Positions 8,085 through 20,941 of a stretch of DNA of 45,441 nucleotides are shown piece after piece. The stretch lies in the NCBI GenBank assembly GCA_013140705.1, contig JABFSH010000012.1:1-45441 (forward strand), in the 5' to 3' direction. Positions within the stretch are counted from its first letter, which is position 1. Each line of letters begins with the position of its first letter. Origin of the DNA: Methylococcaceae bacterium (lineage in GTDB: Bacteria > Pseudomonadota > Gammaproteobacteria > Methylococcales > Methylomonadaceae). The notes beneath the pieces are model-generated. The model made no database searches. It saw only the letters and a list, made by a program, of their open reading frames with translations, and had not been told where the DNA came from. A program made the translations under genes and the position numbers.

Positions 8085-8145
8085 GAGATGCCGTTTTGGC
8101 GTCTCTACTTAATGTGGCTGGTGGCAGTTTTGCCATCGGCCTTTT
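8085..8145 (+). terminator. Attenuator-like double hairpin between rplL and rpoB
   Basis: First hairpin: GAGATGCC (8085-8092) with GGCGTCTC (8098-8105), one G-T pair, loop GTTTT. Second hairpin: 11-bp stem from GGCTGGTGGCA (8116-8126) and TGCCATCGGCC (8131-8141), loop GTTT, then TTTTATTGTTT. The second has terminator form with a broken T-run. E. coli also has a partial terminator and an RNase III site between rplL and rpoB, so attenuation or processing is likely here. Confidence 0.65.
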
Positions 8146-8203
8146 ATTGTTTGCTGTAAAAGCACACTATAAATAATCCATGACACAAAGGTTCGGAAGC
8201 GAT

Positions 8204-11200
8204 ATGTCCTACTCTTTTACAGAAAAAAAGCGTATTCGAAATAACTTTGGGAAAAGCACAGAAGTGCTAGAAGTTCCCTATCTTCTTGCTACTCAAATCA
8301 ATTCATATGCCAGTTTTTTACAATCCGGTGTAAAACCTGAAAAGCGATTAGATATCGGCTTACATGCGTCTTTCTCCAGTGTCTTTCCCATTGAAAGTCA
8401 TTCCGGCTACGCAATTCTGGAGTATGTCAGATATAAGTTGGGTGAGCCCGTTTTTGATGTAAGAGAGTGTCAACAAAGAGGAGCAACCTTTGCGGCGCCT
8501 TTAAGAGTATTGGTCCGCTTGGTTATATACGATAAGGAAAGTCCAGCCAATGCAAAAGTCGTTAAAGATATTCGTGAGCAAGAAGTCTACATGGGCGAAT
8601 TGCCTCTGATGACCGATAACGGTACATTTGTGATTAATGGTACAGAGCGGGTAATCGTCTCTCAATTACATCGATCTCCTGGTGTGTTTTTTGATCATGA
8701 TAAAGGCAAAACACATTCATCTGGGAAACTATTATTCAACGCAAGGGTTATCCCCTACAGAGGATCTTGGTTGGATTTTGAATTTGATCACAAAGATTGC
8801 GTCTATGTGCGTATCGATCGTCGCAGAAAAATTCCAGCAACCATACTGCTTAGAGCATTGGGTTACGATAACGAAGAAATGATTAAAATTTTCTTCGAAA
8901 CTAATAAATTCAGTCTCAATGCTGATAAATGTTTATTTCATATCATTCCGGAAAGAATGCGAGGAGAAATTGCGGCATTTGATGTCAAGCACAACGATAA
9001 AATCCTGGTTGAAGAGGGTCGACGAATCACTGCTAAACATATCCGTGAAATGGTAAAAGTTGGTTTGACTGAAGTTGAAGTTCCCAGGGAATACATCATC
9101 GGTAAAATACTGGGCCATAATTTAATTGATCAATCGACAGGCGAGTTGGTTGCCAATGTTAATGATGAAATTACTGCAGTATTGATTGATCGTTGTATTG
9201 ATAGCGGAATTACTGAAATCAATACCTTATTTGTCAATGATCTTGATAGAGGACCCTATATTTCAAACGCCATGAAATTGGATGTTACATCCAATAATTT
9301 GGAAGCATTGGTGGAAATTTATCGCATGATGCGACCTGGAGAACCTCCGACTAAGGAATCAGCAGAGAATTTGTTCCAAAACTTGTTCTTCACGGATGAG
9401 CGCTATGATTTATCGACTGTGGGTCGTATGAAATTTAACCGTCGTCTGGGAAGGGAAGAAACGACGGGACCAGGTACTTTAACAAAAGAAGACATTATAG
9501 ATGTACTGAAAGAGCTAATAAATATACGCAACGGCAATGGAAATGTTGATGATATTGATCATTTAGGGAATCGTCGCGTGCGCTCGGTCGGAGAGATGAT
9601 TGAAAATCAATTCCGCGTGGGCTTGGTGCGTGTAGAAAGGGCTGTTAAGGAACGTCTGACATTGGCTGACTCCGAAGGATTAATGCCTCAGGAAATTATT
9701 AATGCCAAACCGGTTTCTGCAGCAGTAAAAGAATTTTTTGGTTCAAGTCAGTTGTCTCAGTTTATGGACCAAAACAACCCTTTGTCTCAAGTTACACACA
9801 AACGTCGTGTATCTGCCTTAGGACCAGGTGGGCTAGCCAGGGAGCGAGCCGGATTTGAAGTTCGAGACGTTCATACGACGCATTATGGTCGAGTATGCCC
9901 CATCGAAACGCCCGAAGGACCTAATATCGGTCTGATAAATTCCTTATCCGTGTATGCCAGAACCAATAATTATGGTTTTCTTGAAACACCATACAGGAAA
10001 GTTGTTGAAGGCAAGGTCACTGATCAAGTTGATTATCTGTCTGCAATTGAAGAAGGCGAGTTTGTTATTGCCCAGGCTAGTGTGGCCGTGGATGCTAACG
10101 GTAAACTGGTTGAAGGTTTGGTGTCTTGCCGTCATAAAGATGAGTTTACGTTGGCAATGTCAGATACGGTGCAATACATGGACGTGTCGTCGAAACAAAT
10201 TGTATCGGTTGCCGCATCCATAATTCCATTCCTGGAGCATGATGATGCTAACCGGGCTTTAATGGGTTCTAACATGCAGCGTCAAGCTGTGCCAACGCTA
10301 AGAGCTGAAAAGCCACTTGTTGGGACGGGCATGGAAAGAACAGTAGCCAAAGATTCCGGAGTGACGGTCGTAGCTGCACGTGGCGGCAGCATAGAAGCTG
10401 TTGATGCCGCACGAATCGTGGTACGGGTTAATGATACCGAAACAGAAACTGGTACCCCGGGTGTTGATATTTACAATTTGACCAAATACACCCGATCTAA
10501 TCAGAATACCTGTATTAATCAGAAGCCTCTGGTAAAGCCGGGCGATATTGTTAGCGCAGGTGATATTTTGGCAGACGGTCCATCGACCGACATGGGAGAG
10601 CTAGCGCTTGGCCAGAATATGCTGGTCGCGTTTATGCCCTGGAATGGTTACAACTTTGAAGATTCCATTTTAGTTTCCGAACGTGTTGTTAAAGAGGATC
10701 GATTTACAACGATTCATATCGAAGAAAAAACCTGTGTTGCTCGCGATACAAAACATAGTCCGGAAGAAATTACTGCCGATATTCCTAATGTTAGTGAAGA
10801 AGCCTTATCGAAACTTGATGAGTCCGGTATCGTTTATGTGGGCGCTGAAGTTAAAGGCGGCGACATCCTCGTGGGAAAAGTCACACCAAAAGGTGAAACG
10901 CAACTCACACCAGAGGAAAAGCTTTTGCGGGCTATTTTCGGTGAGAAGGCTGCGGATGTAAAAGACACATCCTTGAGGGTTCCTAGCAGTATCGAAGGGA
11001 CGGTTATTGATGTGCAAGTATTCACACGCGATGGCGTCAAGAAAGATAAACGAGCACTGGATATTGAGCATCAAGAGATTAAACGTTATCGAAAAGATCT
11101 GGATGATCAACTCAAAATTCTGGAGGAAGATATTTTTGCCCGTGTCGCAAAGTTGTTAATCGGCAAAGTTGCGCAATCTGGTCCGGGACAATTAAAAGCG

Positions 11201-12280
11201 GGAACTGAGCTTACACAAGCCTATCTGGATGGATTAAAACACTCAGATTGGCTGAAGGTCCGCATGAAGGATGAAGACATCAACGTGCAACTTGAAACAG
11301 TTGCCGCTCAGGTTGAACAGCAGCGAAAAGACTTTGATGAAAAATTTGAAGTCAAACGTAAAAAAATCACCATGGGCGATGATTTGGCACCCGGTGTATT
11401 AAAAATGGTGAAAGTCTATCTTGCCGTCAAGAGGCGAATTCAGCCGGGCGATAAGATGGCGGGGCGACATGGCAATAAAGGTGTCATATCCATGATAAGA
11501 CCCATTGAGGATATGCCTTATACAGCCGACGGTAATCCCGTTGATATCGTTCTGAACCCCTTGGGCGTCCCCTCGCGTATGAACGTGGGTCAAGTCTTGG
11601 AAACTCATTTGGGATGGGCTGCTAAAGGACTAGGCATCAAGATCGGAAAAATGCTGGAAGCCAAAGCCAAAATAAATGAAATCAGAGGCTTTCTGGATAA
11701 GATATATAACAGTAGCGGTCGAAAGGAAAATTTGGATTCTCTTACTGACAATGAAATCATCGAAATGGCGACTAATTTGGTGGGTGGTGTCCCGATGGCA
11801 ACACCGGTATTTGACGGCGCCAGTGAAGAAGATATTCGCACTATGCTGAAATTGGCTGATTTACCAGCTCATGGACAAATCAGGCTGTATGACGGATTGA
11901 CGGGAGAACCCTTCGAGCGTGAAGTAACGGTCGGTTATATGTATATGTTGAAACTCAATCATTTGGTTGATGACAAAATGCATGCCCGGTCTACTGGCCC
12001 TTACAGTCTGGTTACTCAACAACCATTGGGTGGTAAGGCGCAATTCGGTGGGCAACGTTTTGGTGAAATGGAGGTCTGGGCGCTTGAGGCTTATGGTGCG
12101 GCGTATACTCTACAAGAAATGCTCACAGTTAAGTCGGATGATGTAACGGGCAGAACACGTATGTATAAAAACATTGTTGATGGGGATCATAAAATGGAAG
12201 CCGGAATGCCGGAATCATTTAACGTTTTAATCAAAGAAATCCGTTCATTGGCTGTCAATATTGAATTGGAGCGGGATTAA
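8204..12280 (+). CDS. rpoB: RNA polymerase subunit beta
   Basis: Catalytic-core subunit of RNA polymerase. I start it at ATG 8204 ([17 protein letters not shown]), which matches E. coli MVYSYTEKKRIRKDFGK and has GGAAG at 8195-8199; an in-frame ATG at 8180 has no ribosome site. This gives 1358 residues, the usual gammaproteobacterial length. The rifampicin region (about residues 511-545, [20 protein letters not shown] then [11 protein letters not shown]) carries the wild-type aspartate, histidine and serine of the main resistance positions. The C-terminal [20 protein letters not shown] is intact. Followed by rpoC after 77 bases. Confidence 0.98.
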   Translation: MSYSFTEKKRIRNNFGKSTEVLEVPYLLATQINSYASFLQSGVKPEKRLDIGLHASFSSVFPIESHSGYAILEYVRYKLGEPVFDVRECQQRGATFAAPLRVLVRLVIYDKESPANAKVVKDIREQEVYMGELPLMTDNGTFVINGTERVIVSQLHRSPGVFFDHDKGKTHSSGKLLFNARVIPYRGSWLDFEFDHKDCVYVRIDRRRKIPATILLRALGYDNEEMIKIFFETNKFSLNADKCLFHIIPERMRGEIAAFDVKHNDKILVEEGRRITAKHIREMVKVGLTEVEVPREYIIGKILGHNLIDQSTGELVANVNDEITAVLIDRCIDSGITEINTLFVNDLDRGPYISNAMKLDVTSNNLEALVEIYRMMRPGEPPTKESAENLFQNLFFTDERYDLSTVGRMKFNRRLGREETTGPGTLTKEDIIDVLKELINIRNGNGNVDDIDHLGNRRVRSVGEMIENQFRVGLVRVERAVKERLTLADSEGLMPQEIINAKPVSAAVKEFFGSSQLSQFMDQNNPLSQVTHKRRVSALGPGGLARERAGFEVRDVHTTHYGRVCPIETPEGPNIGLINSLSVYARTNNYGFLETPYRKVVEGKVTDQVDYLSAIEEGEFVIAQASVAVDANGKLVEGLVSCRHKDEFTLAMSDTVQYMDVSSKQIVSVAASIIPFLEHDDANRALMGSNMQRQAVPTLRAEKPLVGTGMERTVAKDSGVTVVAARGGSIEAVDAARIVVRVNDTETETGTPGVDIYNLTKYTRSNQNTCINQKPLVKPGDIVSAGDILADGPSTDMGELALGQNMLVAFMPWNGYNFEDSILVSERVVKEDRFTTIHIEEKTCVARDTKHSPEEITADIPNVSEEALSKLDESGIVYVGAEVKGGDILVGKVTPKGETQLTPEEKLLRAIFGEKAADVKDTSLRVPSSIEGTVIDVQVFTRDGVKKDKRALDIEHQEIKRYRKDLDDQLKILEEDIFARVAKLLIGKVAQSGPGQLKAGTELTQAYLDGLKHSDWLKVRMKDEDINVQLETVAAQVEQQRKDFDEKFEVKRKKITMGDDLAPGVLKMVKVYLAVKRRIQPGDKMAGRHGNKGVISMIRPIEDMPYTADGNPVDIVLNPLGVPSRMNVGQVLETHLGWAAKGLGIKIGKMLEAKAKINEIRGFLDKIYNSSGRKENLDSLTDNEIIEMATNLVGGVPMATPVFDGASEEDIRTMLKLADLPAHGQIRLYDGLTGEPFEREVTVGYMYMLKLNHLVDDKMHARSTGPYSLVTQQPLGGKAQFGGQRFGEMEVWALEAYGAAYTLQEMLTVKSDDVTGRTRMYKNIVDGDHKMEAGMPESFNVLIKEIRSLAVNIELERD

Positions 12281-12316
12281 CAATCTCTCCAGAGAATTAA
12301 ATAAATAGACAGCCAG

Positions 12317-12334
12317 TTCTGGAACGTTCCAGAA
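12317..12334. promoter_or_regulatory. Perfect 18-bp palindrome between rpoB and rpoC
   Basis: TTCTGGAACGTTCCAGAA reads the same on both strands. As RNA it gives a 7-bp stem with loop ACGT ending 11 bases before the GAGGA of rpoC; as DNA it is a symmetrical operator-like site. No T-run follows, so it is not a terminator. Function unknown. Confidence 0.4.
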
Positions 12335-12357
12335 AAGTACTTAATGAGGATAGAATC

Positions 12358-15300
12358 TTGAAAGATTTAATGAATTTCTTAAAGCGTCAAGGTCGGACCG
12401 ATGATTTTGATGGTATCAGCATCGGCTTGGCTTCACCGGACATGATCCGTTCGTGGTCTTATGGCGAAGTAAAAAAACCAGAAACCATCAACTATCGTAC
12501 ATTTAAACCGGAGCGCGATGGTTTGTTTTGTGCCAAGATTTTTGGTCCGGTTAGCGATTATGAATGCTTATGCGGCAAATATAAAAGGCTTAAGCATCGT
12601 GGCGTCATTTGTGAAAAATGCGGTGTTGAAGTTACCCTGTCTAAGGTTCGTAGGGAACGGATGGGGCATATCGATTTGGCCAGTCCTGTCGCCCATATAT
12701 GGTTCTTGAAATCGTTGCCTTCTCGTATTGCCTTGCTTTTGGATATGACGCTACGGGAAATCGAGCGTGTATTGTATTTCGAATCATTTGTAGTTTTAGA
12801 TTCAGGGATGACACCCTTAGACAAAGGCCAGTTACTGACTGATGACGAATATTTGGATGCAGTAGAATTGCACGGTGATGATTTCGTTGCAAAGATGGGT
12901 GCGGAAGCGATTTATGATTTATTAAAAGCAATAGACTTGAAGGAGCAGGTTGAAACTTTGCGAGAAGAAATCAATACGACGAACTCAGAAACAAAAATAA
13001 AGAAATATTCAAAGCGGTTGAAGGTAATGGATGCATTATTAAGCTCCAAAAACCGTCCTGAATGGATGATTCTGAAAGTGTTGCCGGTATTGCCGCCGGA
13101 ATTGCGTCCGCTAGTACCATTGGATGGCGGTCGTTTTGCGACCTCTGATCTAAATGATTTATATCGCCGAGTCATTAACAGAAATAATCGCCTGAATCGC
13201 TTACTGGATTTAAATGCTCCGGACATTATTGTTCGCAATGAAAAACGGATGTTGCAAGAGTCGGTTGATGCATTGCTCGATAACGGACGACGTGGACGAG
13301 CCATTACGGGAACAAACAGAAGACCGCTGAAATCGTTAGCCGACATGATTAAAGGCAAACAAGGCCGATTCAGACAGAATCTTCTTGGCAAGCGCGTTGA
13401 TTATTCTGGGCGTTCAGTTATCGTGGTAGGGCCAACATTAAGGCTTCATCAATGTGGTCTGCCCAAAAAAATGGCGTTAGAGCTCTTTAAGCCATTTATA
13501 TTCAGCAAATTACAATTTCGTGGGCTCGCTACAACCATCAAGGCAGCAAAAAAAATGGTTGAGAGAGAAGGTGCTGAAGTATGGGATATCCTCGAAGAAG
13601 TTATTCGTGAGCACCCAATACTGTTGAATCGTGCCCCAACATTGCACAGACTCGGTATTCAGGCATTTGAACCTACGCTGATTGAAGGCAAGGCTATTCA
13701 GTTGCACCCTTTGGTTTGCAGTGCCTTTAACGCAGACTTTGATGGCGACCAGATGGCGGTTCATATTCCTTTATCAATCGAGGCTCAATTAGAAGCCAGA
13801 ACATTGATGATGGCGACCAACAATATCTTATCGCCTGCGAATGGCGAGCCGGTCATCAACCCGTCACAAGATGTGGTTTTGGGTCTCTATTATATTAGCC
13901 GTGAAAAAATTAACGGGAAAGGCGAGGGCAGCGTTTTTGTCAGCGTTGGTGAAATCCACAAGGCGCTGATGGCAAAAAGTGTCGAATTACAGTCAAAGGT
14001 AGTATTGCGGATCACTGAAAAAGTTGCGGATGACCAAGGTATTGTTGAGGAAAAAACTTACCGGGTTAAGACAACCGTAGGTCGTGCAATCATCTGGGAA
14101 ATAGTCCCCGATAGAATGCCATTCGAACTTGTTAATTGTGATATGACAAAAAAGAACATATCGCGTCTGATTAATTACAGCTACCGCTATCTGGGAAATA
14201 AAGATACGGTAGTTCTTGCGGATCAATTAATGTATTTGGGATTTAGATACGCAACTATATCCGGTGTGTCCTTCGGTATCGAAGACATGGCGATCCCGGA
14301 GAAAAAAGTTGAAATCATTAAAGCCGCTGATGCGGAAGTGAATGAGATTCAAAGCCAATATGCATCTGGATTAGTCACGGATGGTGAGCGATATAACAAA
14401 GTCGTTGATATTTGGTCACATGCTAACGATCAAGTAGCGAAAGTGATGATGGATGGTCTCGGTGAAGAATCTGTCATTGATGGGGAAGGCAATACGGTAA
14501 AGCAGAAATCCTTCAATTCCATCTTTATGATGGCCGAATCTGGAGCCCGGGGATCTGCCGCTCAGATCCGTCAACTAGCGGGTATGCGTGGATTGATGGC
14601 TAAACCGGATGGGTCCATTATTGAAACGCCTATTACAGCCAATTTCAGGGAAGGTCTTGACGTATTGCAATACTTTATATCAACGCATGGCGCACGAAAA
14701 GGCTTGGCCGATACCGCGTTGAAGACTGCGAATTCTGGTTATCTAACGCGCCGATTGGTTGATGTAGCGCAGGATCTGGTTGTAACTGACGCGGACTGCG
14801 GTACATCTGATGGTTTAATTATGTTACCCATAATCGAAGGGGGTGATGTTGTTGAGCCATTGTCAGAACGCGTACTGGGCCGTGTTGCTGCAATTGATGT
14901 CACTGATGCAACAGGTGAAAACATAGTAGTTCCACGTGGTACTTTACTTGATGAACACTGGGTTTCCGTGTTGGAAGAGCAAAGTATTGATCAGGTAATG
15001 GTGCGATCAATCATTACTTGTGAAAATAGGCACGGTGTTTGTGCGGCATGTTATGGGCGTGATTTAGGTCGCGGACATTTAGTCAATATCGGAGAGGCGA
15101 TCGGTGTAATTGCCGCGCAGTCAATCGGCGAACCCGGCACGCAATTAACCATGCGTACATTCCATATCGGTGGTGCGGCATCTCGATCCGCCGCGATTAG
15201 TAATGTACAAGTAAAATCGACAGGAACTGTTCGATTGAATAACCTGAAATCTGTTACCAACAGGGAGGGCAATCTTGTGGCTGTCTCGCGTTCTGGTGAG

Positions 15301-16563
15301 GTGGGCTTGGTTGATGATTATGGGCGCGAAAGAGAGCGTTATAAAATCCCATATGGTGCAGTACTTTCAGTGCAGGAAGGTAGTCGCGTTAATGTGGGTG
15401 ATATTATTGTTACATGGGATCCTCATACGCATCCGGTGATAACGGAGGTAGATGGTATTGTCGAGTTGATTCATTTTGTTGATGGCGTAACAGTACAAAA
15501 ACAATCTGATGAAGTTACTGGCCTGAGTTCGTTGGTAGTTACTGATCCAAAGCAGCGCGGAAGTGCCGGCAAGGAACTGCGACCAATGGTGAAGTTATTG
15601 GACACCGACGGCAATACAATTTATTTGCCTGGCACTGAAATTCCGGCACAGTATTTTTTGCCGGCAGGTGCAATTGCTGGTATCAAAGATGGTGGTGAGG
15701 TAAAAGTCGGTGACGTACTGGCGAGAATTCCACAGGAGTCCAGCAAGACCAGGGATATTACCGGAGGTCTTCCGCGTGTTGCCGATTTATTTGAAGCACG
15801 CAAAACAAAAGATCCAGCGATTCTTGCGGAAACCAGCGGGACAATCTCGTTTGGAAAGGAAACGAAGGGTAAGCAACGCGTTATAATTACAGATTCAACC
15901 GGTGAGCAAGTTGAAACCTTGATTCCAAAATGGCGGCATATCACTGTTTTTGAAGGTGAATATGTTGAAAAGGGTGAGACGATTGCTGAAGGAGAGTTGA
16001 CGCCCCATGATATTTTAAGATTAAGAGGTATTGAAGAATTAGCCAATTATCTTGTCAAGGAAATTCAGGATGTTTATCGTCTACAAGGTGTAAAAATCAA
16101 CGATAAGCACATTGAAGCCATTATTCGACAAATGCTAAGGAAGGTTGAAATTACAGCTTCAGGTGATACCTCATTCCTAAAAGGGGATCAGGTTGAGCGT
16201 ACAGTAATGAGAATGGAAAATGACAAAATGGAAGCGGAAGGAAAAATTCCTGCAAGCTATGAGTCAATATTGCTGGGTATAACCAAAGCCTCACTGGCAA
16301 CAGAATCGTTCATATCTGCAGCTTCATTTCAAGAAACTACGCGTGTATTGACTGATGCTGCTGTTCGCGGTTTGAGTGATGGATTGCAGGGCTTAAAGGA
16401 AAATGTGATAGTCGGTCGCTTAATACCGGCTGGCACAGGACTCGCTTACCATGAAACACGAAAAAATCGCTTTATTCATCACCAAGTTTTAGATACGGAT
16501 ACTAATACAACGGTTGATGCTGTTGACGTTGAAGAGGCGCTTAAACAGGCTCTAAATATCTAG
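12358..16563 (+). CDS. rpoC: RNA polymerase subunit beta'
   Basis: Largest catalytic subunit. 1401 residues. The start is TTG at 12358, preceded by GAGGA (12346-12350) at 7 bases; the product [11 protein letters not shown] aligns with E. coli MKDLLKFLKAQ, so no ATG is missing upstream. Zinc site 1 is formed by C70, C72, C85 and C88 (CLCGKYKRL then CEKCG); the active-site Mg motif [12 protein letters not shown] is at about 457-468; zinc site 2 lies in [19 protein letters not shown]; the [18 protein letters not shown] bridge-helix region is complete. Nothing is unusual apart from the start codon. Confidence 0.98.
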   Translation: MKDLMNFLKRQGRTDDFDGISIGLASPDMIRSWSYGEVKKPETINYRTFKPERDGLFCAKIFGPVSDYECLCGKYKRLKHRGVICEKCGVEVTLSKVRRERMGHIDLASPVAHIWFLKSLPSRIALLLDMTLREIERVLYFESFVVLDSGMTPLDKGQLLTDDEYLDAVELHGDDFVAKMGAEAIYDLLKAIDLKEQVETLREEINTTNSETKIKKYSKRLKVMDALLSSKNRPEWMILKVLPVLPPELRPLVPLDGGRFATSDLNDLYRRVINRNNRLNRLLDLNAPDIIVRNEKRMLQESVDALLDNGRRGRAITGTNRRPLKSLADMIKGKQGRFRQNLLGKRVDYSGRSVIVVGPTLRLHQCGLPKKMALELFKPFIFSKLQFRGLATTIKAAKKMVEREGAEVWDILEEVIREHPILLNRAPTLHRLGIQAFEPTLIEGKAIQLHPLVCSAFNADFDGDQMAVHIPLSIEAQLEARTLMMATNNILSPANGEPVINPSQDVVLGLYYISREKINGKGEGSVFVSVGEIHKALMAKSVELQSKVVLRITEKVADDQGIVEEKTYRVKTTVGRAIIWEIVPDRMPFELVNCDMTKKNISRLINYSYRYLGNKDTVVLADQLMYLGFRYATISGVSFGIEDMAIPEKKVEIIKAADAEVNEIQSQYASGLVTDGERYNKVVDIWSHANDQVAKVMMDGLGEESVIDGEGNTVKQKSFNSIFMMAESGARGSAAQIRQLAGMRGLMAKPDGSIIETPITANFREGLDVLQYFISTHGARKGLADTALKTANSGYLTRRLVDVAQDLVVTDADCGTSDGLIMLPIIEGGDVVEPLSERVLGRVAAIDVTDATGENIVVPRGTLLDEHWVSVLEEQSIDQVMVRSIITCENRHGVCAACYGRDLGRGHLVNIGEAIGVIAAQSIGEPGTQLTMRTFHIGGAASRSAAISNVQVKSTGTVRLNNLKSVTNREGNLVAVSRSGEVGLVDDYGRERERYKIPYGAVLSVQEGSRVNVGDIIVTWDPHTHPVITEVDGIVELIHFVDGVTVQKQSDEVTGLSSLVVTDPKQRGSAGKELRPMVKLLDTDGNTIYLPGTEIPAQYFLPAGAIAGIKDGGEVKVGDVLARIPQESSKTRDITGGLPRVADLFEARKTKDPAILAETSGTISFGKETKGKQRVIITDSTGEQVETLIPKWRHITVFEGEYVEKGETIAEGELTPHDILRLRGIEELANYLVKEIQDVYRLQGVKINDKHIEAIIRQMLRKVEITASGDTSFLKGDQVERTVMRMENDKMEAEGKIPASYESILLGITKASLATESFISAASFQETTRVLTDAAVRGLSDGLQGLKENVIVGRLIPAGTGLAYHETRKNRFIHHQVLDTDTNTTVDAVDVEEALKQALNI

Positions 16564-16592
16564 CAATATATCAACTGAGTAAAAAATTTGGC

Positions 16593-16642
16593 TTGACCTG
16601 GTGTGAATTAGCAAGTATCATGCTCAGTTCACATCGAGTCAA
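16593..16642 (+). promoter_or_regulatory. Structured leader upstream of rpsL
   Basis: TTGAC (16593-16597) and TGTGAA (16602-16607) pair with TTCACA (16628-16633) and GTCAA (16638-16642), leaving a symmetrical 4x4 internal loop; inside, AGCA (16610-16613) pairs with TGCT (16621-16624). The structure is about 105 bases before the rpsL start in the 184-base rpoC-rpsL gap. It could be the rpoBC end signal or a leader of the str operon. No T-run follows. I could not find a firm promoter in the gap. Confidence 0.4.
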
Positions 16643-16747
16643 AGTACTTTGGTCAGGTATGCAATGCTAATGATCAATCGGTAAATAACATTGATGGTTA
16701 GTCTTGTAGTCTGACAATAATAATTGTATATCGGAGTTAATATAAAT

Positions 16748-17125
16748 ATGGCCACGATCAACCAATTGGTTCGTAAGCCGCGTGCTAAAAAAATAGAAAA
16801 AAGTAATGTTCCTGCTTTGGAAGCTTGTCCGCAGCGCAGAGGTGTTTGTACGCGAGTTTATACTACCACGCCCAAAAAGCCAAACTCAGCTTTGCGAAAA
16901 GTTGCGAGGGTTAGGCTAACAAATGGGTCAGAGGTAAGTAGTTATATTGGTGGTGAGGGTCATAATCTTCAGGAGCACTCAGTTGTTCTGATCAGGGGTG
17001 GTCGTGTTAAAGATCTACCAGGTGTAAGGTATCACGTTGTTCGAGGCAGCTTGGATGCTTCAGGAGTCAATAACAGGAAGTGTGGTCGATCAAAATATGG
17101 TACTAAGCGACCAAAAAGTAAATAG
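16748..17125 (+). CDS. rpsL: 30S ribosomal protein uS12
   Basis: Decoding-centre protein. I start at ATG 16748 ([12 protein letters not shown]) with CGGAG at 16732-16736; an in-frame ATG at 16724 would add eight residues not found in the family. 125 residues, against 124 in E. coli. The streptomycin-relevant lysines are wild type: [11 protein letters not shown] (K43 region) and [13 protein letters not shown] (K88 region). First gene of the str set; rpsG follows after 14 bases. Confidence 0.98.
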   Translation: MATINQLVRKPRAKKIEKSNVPALEACPQRRGVCTRVYTTTPKKPNSALRKVARVRLTNGSEVSSYIGGEGHNLQEHSVVLIRGGRVKDLPGVRYHVVRGSLDASGVNNRKCGRSKYGTKRPKSK

Positions 17126-17139
17126 TGAGCTGAGAAAAG

Positions 17140-17610
17140 ATGTCAAGAAGAAGAGTTGCTACAAAAAGAGAAATTATTCCTGATCCAAGATTTGGCAGCG
17201 TTATGCTGACCAAGTTTATGAATATGATAATGGAGAGTGGCAAAAAATCCATTGCAGAAGGAATTGTTTACGGTGCTTTAGATGTGATTGAAAGTAAAGG
17301 GCATGCTGAGTCTTTGGATGTGTTGTCGAGGGCGTTAGAGAATATTCAGCCAAGGGTTGAGGTTAAATCGAGACGAGTTGGTGGTGCAACCTATCAGGTG
17401 CCCGTCGAGGTGCGTCCATCTAGGCGAATGGCTTTGGCGATGCGTTGGTTGATTGATGCGGCTAGAAAGCGGAATGAAAGGAATATGTCGTCTAAATTGG
17501 CTGGAGAGTTAATTGATGCTTTTGAAAGCAGGGGTTCTGCTGTAAAGAAGCGTGAAGATACGCACAGGATGGCGGAAGCAAACAAAGCGTTTTCCCATTA
17601 TCGTTGGTAG
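17140..17610 (+). CDS. rpsG: 30S ribosomal protein uS7
   Basis: Primary binder of the 16S 3' major domain, in the head near the E site. 156 residues with the conserved N-terminal [11 protein letters not shown] and the beta-hairpin/RNA-binding [17 protein letters not shown] (about 78-94). The 14-base gap from rpsL is too short for an S7 target like that of E. coli, which lies in a roughly 100-base rpsL-rpsG spacer, so control may differ. Arginine is often encoded by AGA/AGG here. Confidence 0.98.
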   Translation: MSRRRVATKREIIPDPRFGSVMLTKFMNMIMESGKKSIAEGIVYGALDVIESKGHAESLDVLSRALENIQPRVEVKSRRVGGATYQVPVEVRPSRRMALAMRWLIDAARKRNERNMSSKLAGELIDAFESRGSAVKKREDTHRMAEANKAFSHYRW

Positions 17611-17642
17611 TTTGAATTATCAAAATCTAAAGCTGTAAAGAC

Positions 17643-19736
17643 GTGCGAAAAACTCCTATAGAGCGTTATCGAAATATCGGTATTATGGCTCATATTGATG
17701 CGGGTAAGACGACTACGACGGAGCGGGTGCTTTACTATACAGGGGTTTCTCATAAGATAGGAGAGGTTCACGACGGTGCTGCAACAATGGATTGGATGGA
17801 GCAAGAGCAAGAAAGAGGGATTACAATTACCTCTGCCGCTACGACTTGTTTCTGGAGCGGAATGGAAAAGCAGTTTCCTCTGCATAGAATTAATATTATA
17901 GATACGCCAGGGCATGTTGATTTCACAATTGAAGTTGAGCGTTCTTTAAGGGTCCTGGATGGTGCTTGTGCGGTTTTCTGTGCTGTTGGCGGCGTAGAGC
18001 CACAATCTGAGACGGTTTGGCGTCAAGCTGATAAGTACCATGTGCCCCGTTTGGTCTTTGTAAACAAAATGGATCGATCAGGTGCTGACTATTTTCGGGT
18101 TATAGAACAAATAAAAAATCGGCTGGGTAGTAAGGCTGTTCCAATTCAGCTGCCAATCGGTGCTGAAGATGGTTTTGAAGGTGTTGTCGATTTAATAAAA
18201 ATGAAAGCGATATATTGGAATGAGTCCAATATGGGAATGACTTTTGAAGAGCAAAATATTCCCGAAAGTATGAATTCATTATGTGAGAAATGGAGAGATT
18301 ATTTAGTTGAATCGGCAGCGGAAGCCGATGAAGATTTGACAGAAAAATATCTTAATGAAGGTATTTTGACTGCTGATGAAATAAGGCGTGGAATTCGCTC
18401 CTTGACAATAGCAAATAAAATATCACCAGCGTTATGTGGTTCAGCCTTTAAAAATAAGGGCGTGCAAGCTATGTTGGATGCGGTAATTGAATATCTGCCT
18501 GCACCGACCGATATAGCAGCGATCAAGGGTTTGTTGGAAGATGAAGTAACAGAAACAGTGCGCTCTGCAGATGATGCGCAGCCGTTCTCGGCTTTAGCAT
18601 TTAAAATTGCAACGGATCCGTTTGTGGGTACGCTGACATTCTTCAGGGTTTATTCCGGAGTGCTGAATTCAGGCGATAGTATCTACAATTCAGTAAAAAA
18701 GAAGAAAGAGCGTGTTGGTCGAATTGTTCAAATGCATGCCAATAGCAGGGAAGAAGTAAAAGAAGTATATGCCGGTGATATAGCTGCTGCAATTGGGCTG
18801 AAAGATGTAACAACTGGAGACACTTTATGTGATCTTAAGGAATTGGTTGTGTTAGAGAAAATGGAGTTTCCAGATCCTGTGATTTCTGTTGCTGTTGAGC
18901 CGAAAACAAAAGCTGATCAAGAAAAAATGGGCGTTGCTTTGGGAAAGCTGGCTCAAGAAGACCCATCGTTCCGCGTTCATACCGATCAAGATTCGGGGCA
19001 AATTATAATTTCCGGAATGGGTGAGTTGCACTTGGAAATAATAGTGGATCGAATGAAAAGGGAGTTTCATGTGGAGGCTAATGTTGGAGCGCCACAAGTA
19101 GCATACAGGGAAACAATACGCAAATCCGTAGAACAAGAAGGGAAGTTTATAAGGCAATCTGGTGGTAAAGGGCAGTATGGGCATGTTTGGCTAAGAGTTG
19201 AGCCTCGAGAGCCCGGGTCAGGATATCAGTTTGTCAATGAAATTGTTGGTGGTGTGGTCCCGAAAGAATTTATCCCAGCCGTTGATAAAGGTGTGCAGGA
19301 GCAGCTTAAAAGTGGTGTTCTGGCTGGTTATCCTGTGCTGGATGTAAAGGTTTCACTGTTTGATGGGTCCTATCATGATGTCGATTCCAATGAGATGGCC
19401 TTCAAGATCGCCGGCTCTATATGTTTTCGGGATGGCGCAAGAAAAGCAGATCCGGTTCTACTAGAACCAATAATGAAAGTTGAAGTAATAACCCCAGAAG
19501 AATATATGGGGGATGTGGTTGGAGATATAAATCGGCGTAGAGGAATGATTCAAGGTATGGAAGACTTGCCTTCTGGAAAATCTCTACACTGTGAAGTGCC
19601 GTTATCGGAAATGTTTGGATATGCAACTGATTTGCGATCGGTTACACAAGGAAGGGCTACGTACAGCATGCAGTTTGAAAAATATAATGAAACACCTTCC
19701 CATATTGCAGAAGCTATTATAAAAAAATCATCATAA
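17643..19736 (+). CDS. fusA: Elongation factor G
   Basis: Ribosomal translocase and recycling GTPase. 697 residues. The start is GTG at 17643 ([14 protein letters not shown]), 32 bases after rpsG; the alternative of an upstream ATG does not exist in frame. G motifs: AHIDAGKTT (about 15-23), DTPGHVDF (about 86-93), NKMD (about 140-143). Domain IV carries GGKGQYGHV and the [11 protein letters not shown] loop. Only one fusA is seen in the window. tuf copy 2 follows after 27 bases. Confidence 0.98.
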   Translation: MRKTPIERYRNIGIMAHIDAGKTTTTERVLYYTGVSHKIGEVHDGAATMDWMEQEQERGITITSAATTCFWSGMEKQFPLHRINIIDTPGHVDFTIEVERSLRVLDGACAVFCAVGGVEPQSETVWRQADKYHVPRLVFVNKMDRSGADYFRVIEQIKNRLGSKAVPIQLPIGAEDGFEGVVDLIKMKAIYWNESNMGMTFEEQNIPESMNSLCEKWRDYLVESAAEADEDLTEKYLNEGILTADEIRRGIRSLTIANKISPALCGSAFKNKGVQAMLDAVIEYLPAPTDIAAIKGLLEDEVTETVRSADDAQPFSALAFKIATDPFVGTLTFFRVYSGVLNSGDSIYNSVKKKKERVGRIVQMHANSREEVKEVYAGDIAAAIGLKDVTTGDTLCDLKELVVLEKMEFPDPVISVAVEPKTKADQEKMGVALGKLAQEDPSFRVHTDQDSGQIIISGMGELHLEIIVDRMKREFHVEANVGAPQVAYRETIRKSVEQEGKFIRQSGGKGQYGHVWLRVEPREPGSGYQFVNEIVGGVVPKEFIPAVDKGVQEQLKSGVLAGYPVLDVKVSLFDGSYHDVDSNEMAFKIAGSICFRDGARKADPVLLEPIMKVEVITPEEYMGDVVGDINRRRGMIQGMEDLPSGKSLHCEVPLSEMFGYATDLRSVTQGRATYSMQFEKYNETPSHIAEAIIKKSS

Positions 19737-19763
19737 AAATTGAAAAAGTAAAGGTATTGACTC

Positions 19764-20941
19764 ATGGCCAAAGAAAAATTTACGCGTAATAAGCCCCACG
19801 TAAACGTAGGAACGATAGGGCACGTTGATCACGGCAAGACCACCTTGACGGCAGCCTTAACCAAGGTGATGGCAGAACTGCAAGGTGGCGAAGTAAAAGC
19901 ATTTGATCAAATTGATAATGCGCCGGAAGAGCGTGCACGAGGCATTACCATTGCGACTTCGCATGTTGAATATGAATCGGCGACGCGTCACTATGCGCAC
20001 GTAGATTGCCCGGGTCATGCGGACTATGTCAAGAATATGATTACGGGTGCGGCGCAGATGGATGGTGCGATTCTGGTTTGTTCAGCAGCGGATGGTCCAA
20101 TGCCGCAAACCCGCGAACATATTTTGCTGTCACGTCAAGTGGGTGTACCTTACATCGTTGTCTTTTTGAACAAAGCCGACATGGTCGATGACGCCGAATT
20201 GATTGAGTTGGTCGAAATGGAAATCAGAGAATTACTGGATCTTTATGAGTTTCCGGGCGATGACACGCCCATCGTGATTGGTTCAGCGCTGAAAGCATTG
20301 GAAGGTGATACGAGTGAAATCGGTGTGCCTTCGGTGGTCAAGTTGGTCGAAGCATTAGACAGTTACATCCCGCTGCCAGAAAGAGCCGTGGATGGTGCGT
20401 TCTTGCTGCCTATTGAAGATGTGTTCTCCATTTCAGGTCGCGGCACAGTGGTCACTGGTCGCGTAGAGCGTGGTGTCATCAAGGTTGGTCAGGAAGTTGA
20501 AATTGTTGGAATTCGTCCAACCGTTGTTACCACCTGTACGGGTGTTGAAATGTTCCGCAAATTGCTTGACCAAGGACAGGCAGGCGACAACGTCGGTATT
20601 CTGTTAAGAGGTACCAAACGTGATGACGTAGAACGTGGACAAGTATTGGCCCACAAAGGCACTATTAAGCCGCATGCGCATTTCAAGGCAGAAATTTACG
20701 TATTGTCAAAAGATGAAGGCGGACGTCATACGCCGTTTTTCAATGGATATCGCCCTCAGTTTTATTTTAGAACAACGGATGTAACCGGTGCAGTAGATCT
20801 GCCGGAAGGCGTTGAGATGGTAATGCCGGGTGACAATATTGCAGTGACAGTCAAATTAATTTCACCCATCGCAATGGAAGACGGCTTACGTTTTGCGATT
20901 CGTGAAGGTGGACGTACCGTCGGTGCGGGCGTTGTTTCATC
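19764..20941. repeat. Long direct repeat, tuf copy 2
   Basis: Partner of 3326-4503, 16.4 kb away in the same orientation. Recombination between the two would delete or duplicate rpoB, rpoC and the genes around them, so exchange by gene conversion is the expected outcome. Confidence 0.95.

Noticed and set aside
8180-8203. Upstream ATG as the rpoB start
   Set aside because: No ribosome site precedes it and the eight extra residues do not match the family; ATG 8204 aligns with E. coli RpoB.
12317-12334. Match to the eukaryotic heat-shock element (nTTCnnGAAnn pattern)
   Set aside because: The palindrome fits that pattern by chance; bacteria have no HSF-type regulator. Kept only as an unexplained palindrome.
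16724-16747. Upstream ATG as the rpsL start
   Set aside because: It would include the ribosome site CGGAG within the coding sequence and add residues absent from uS12.
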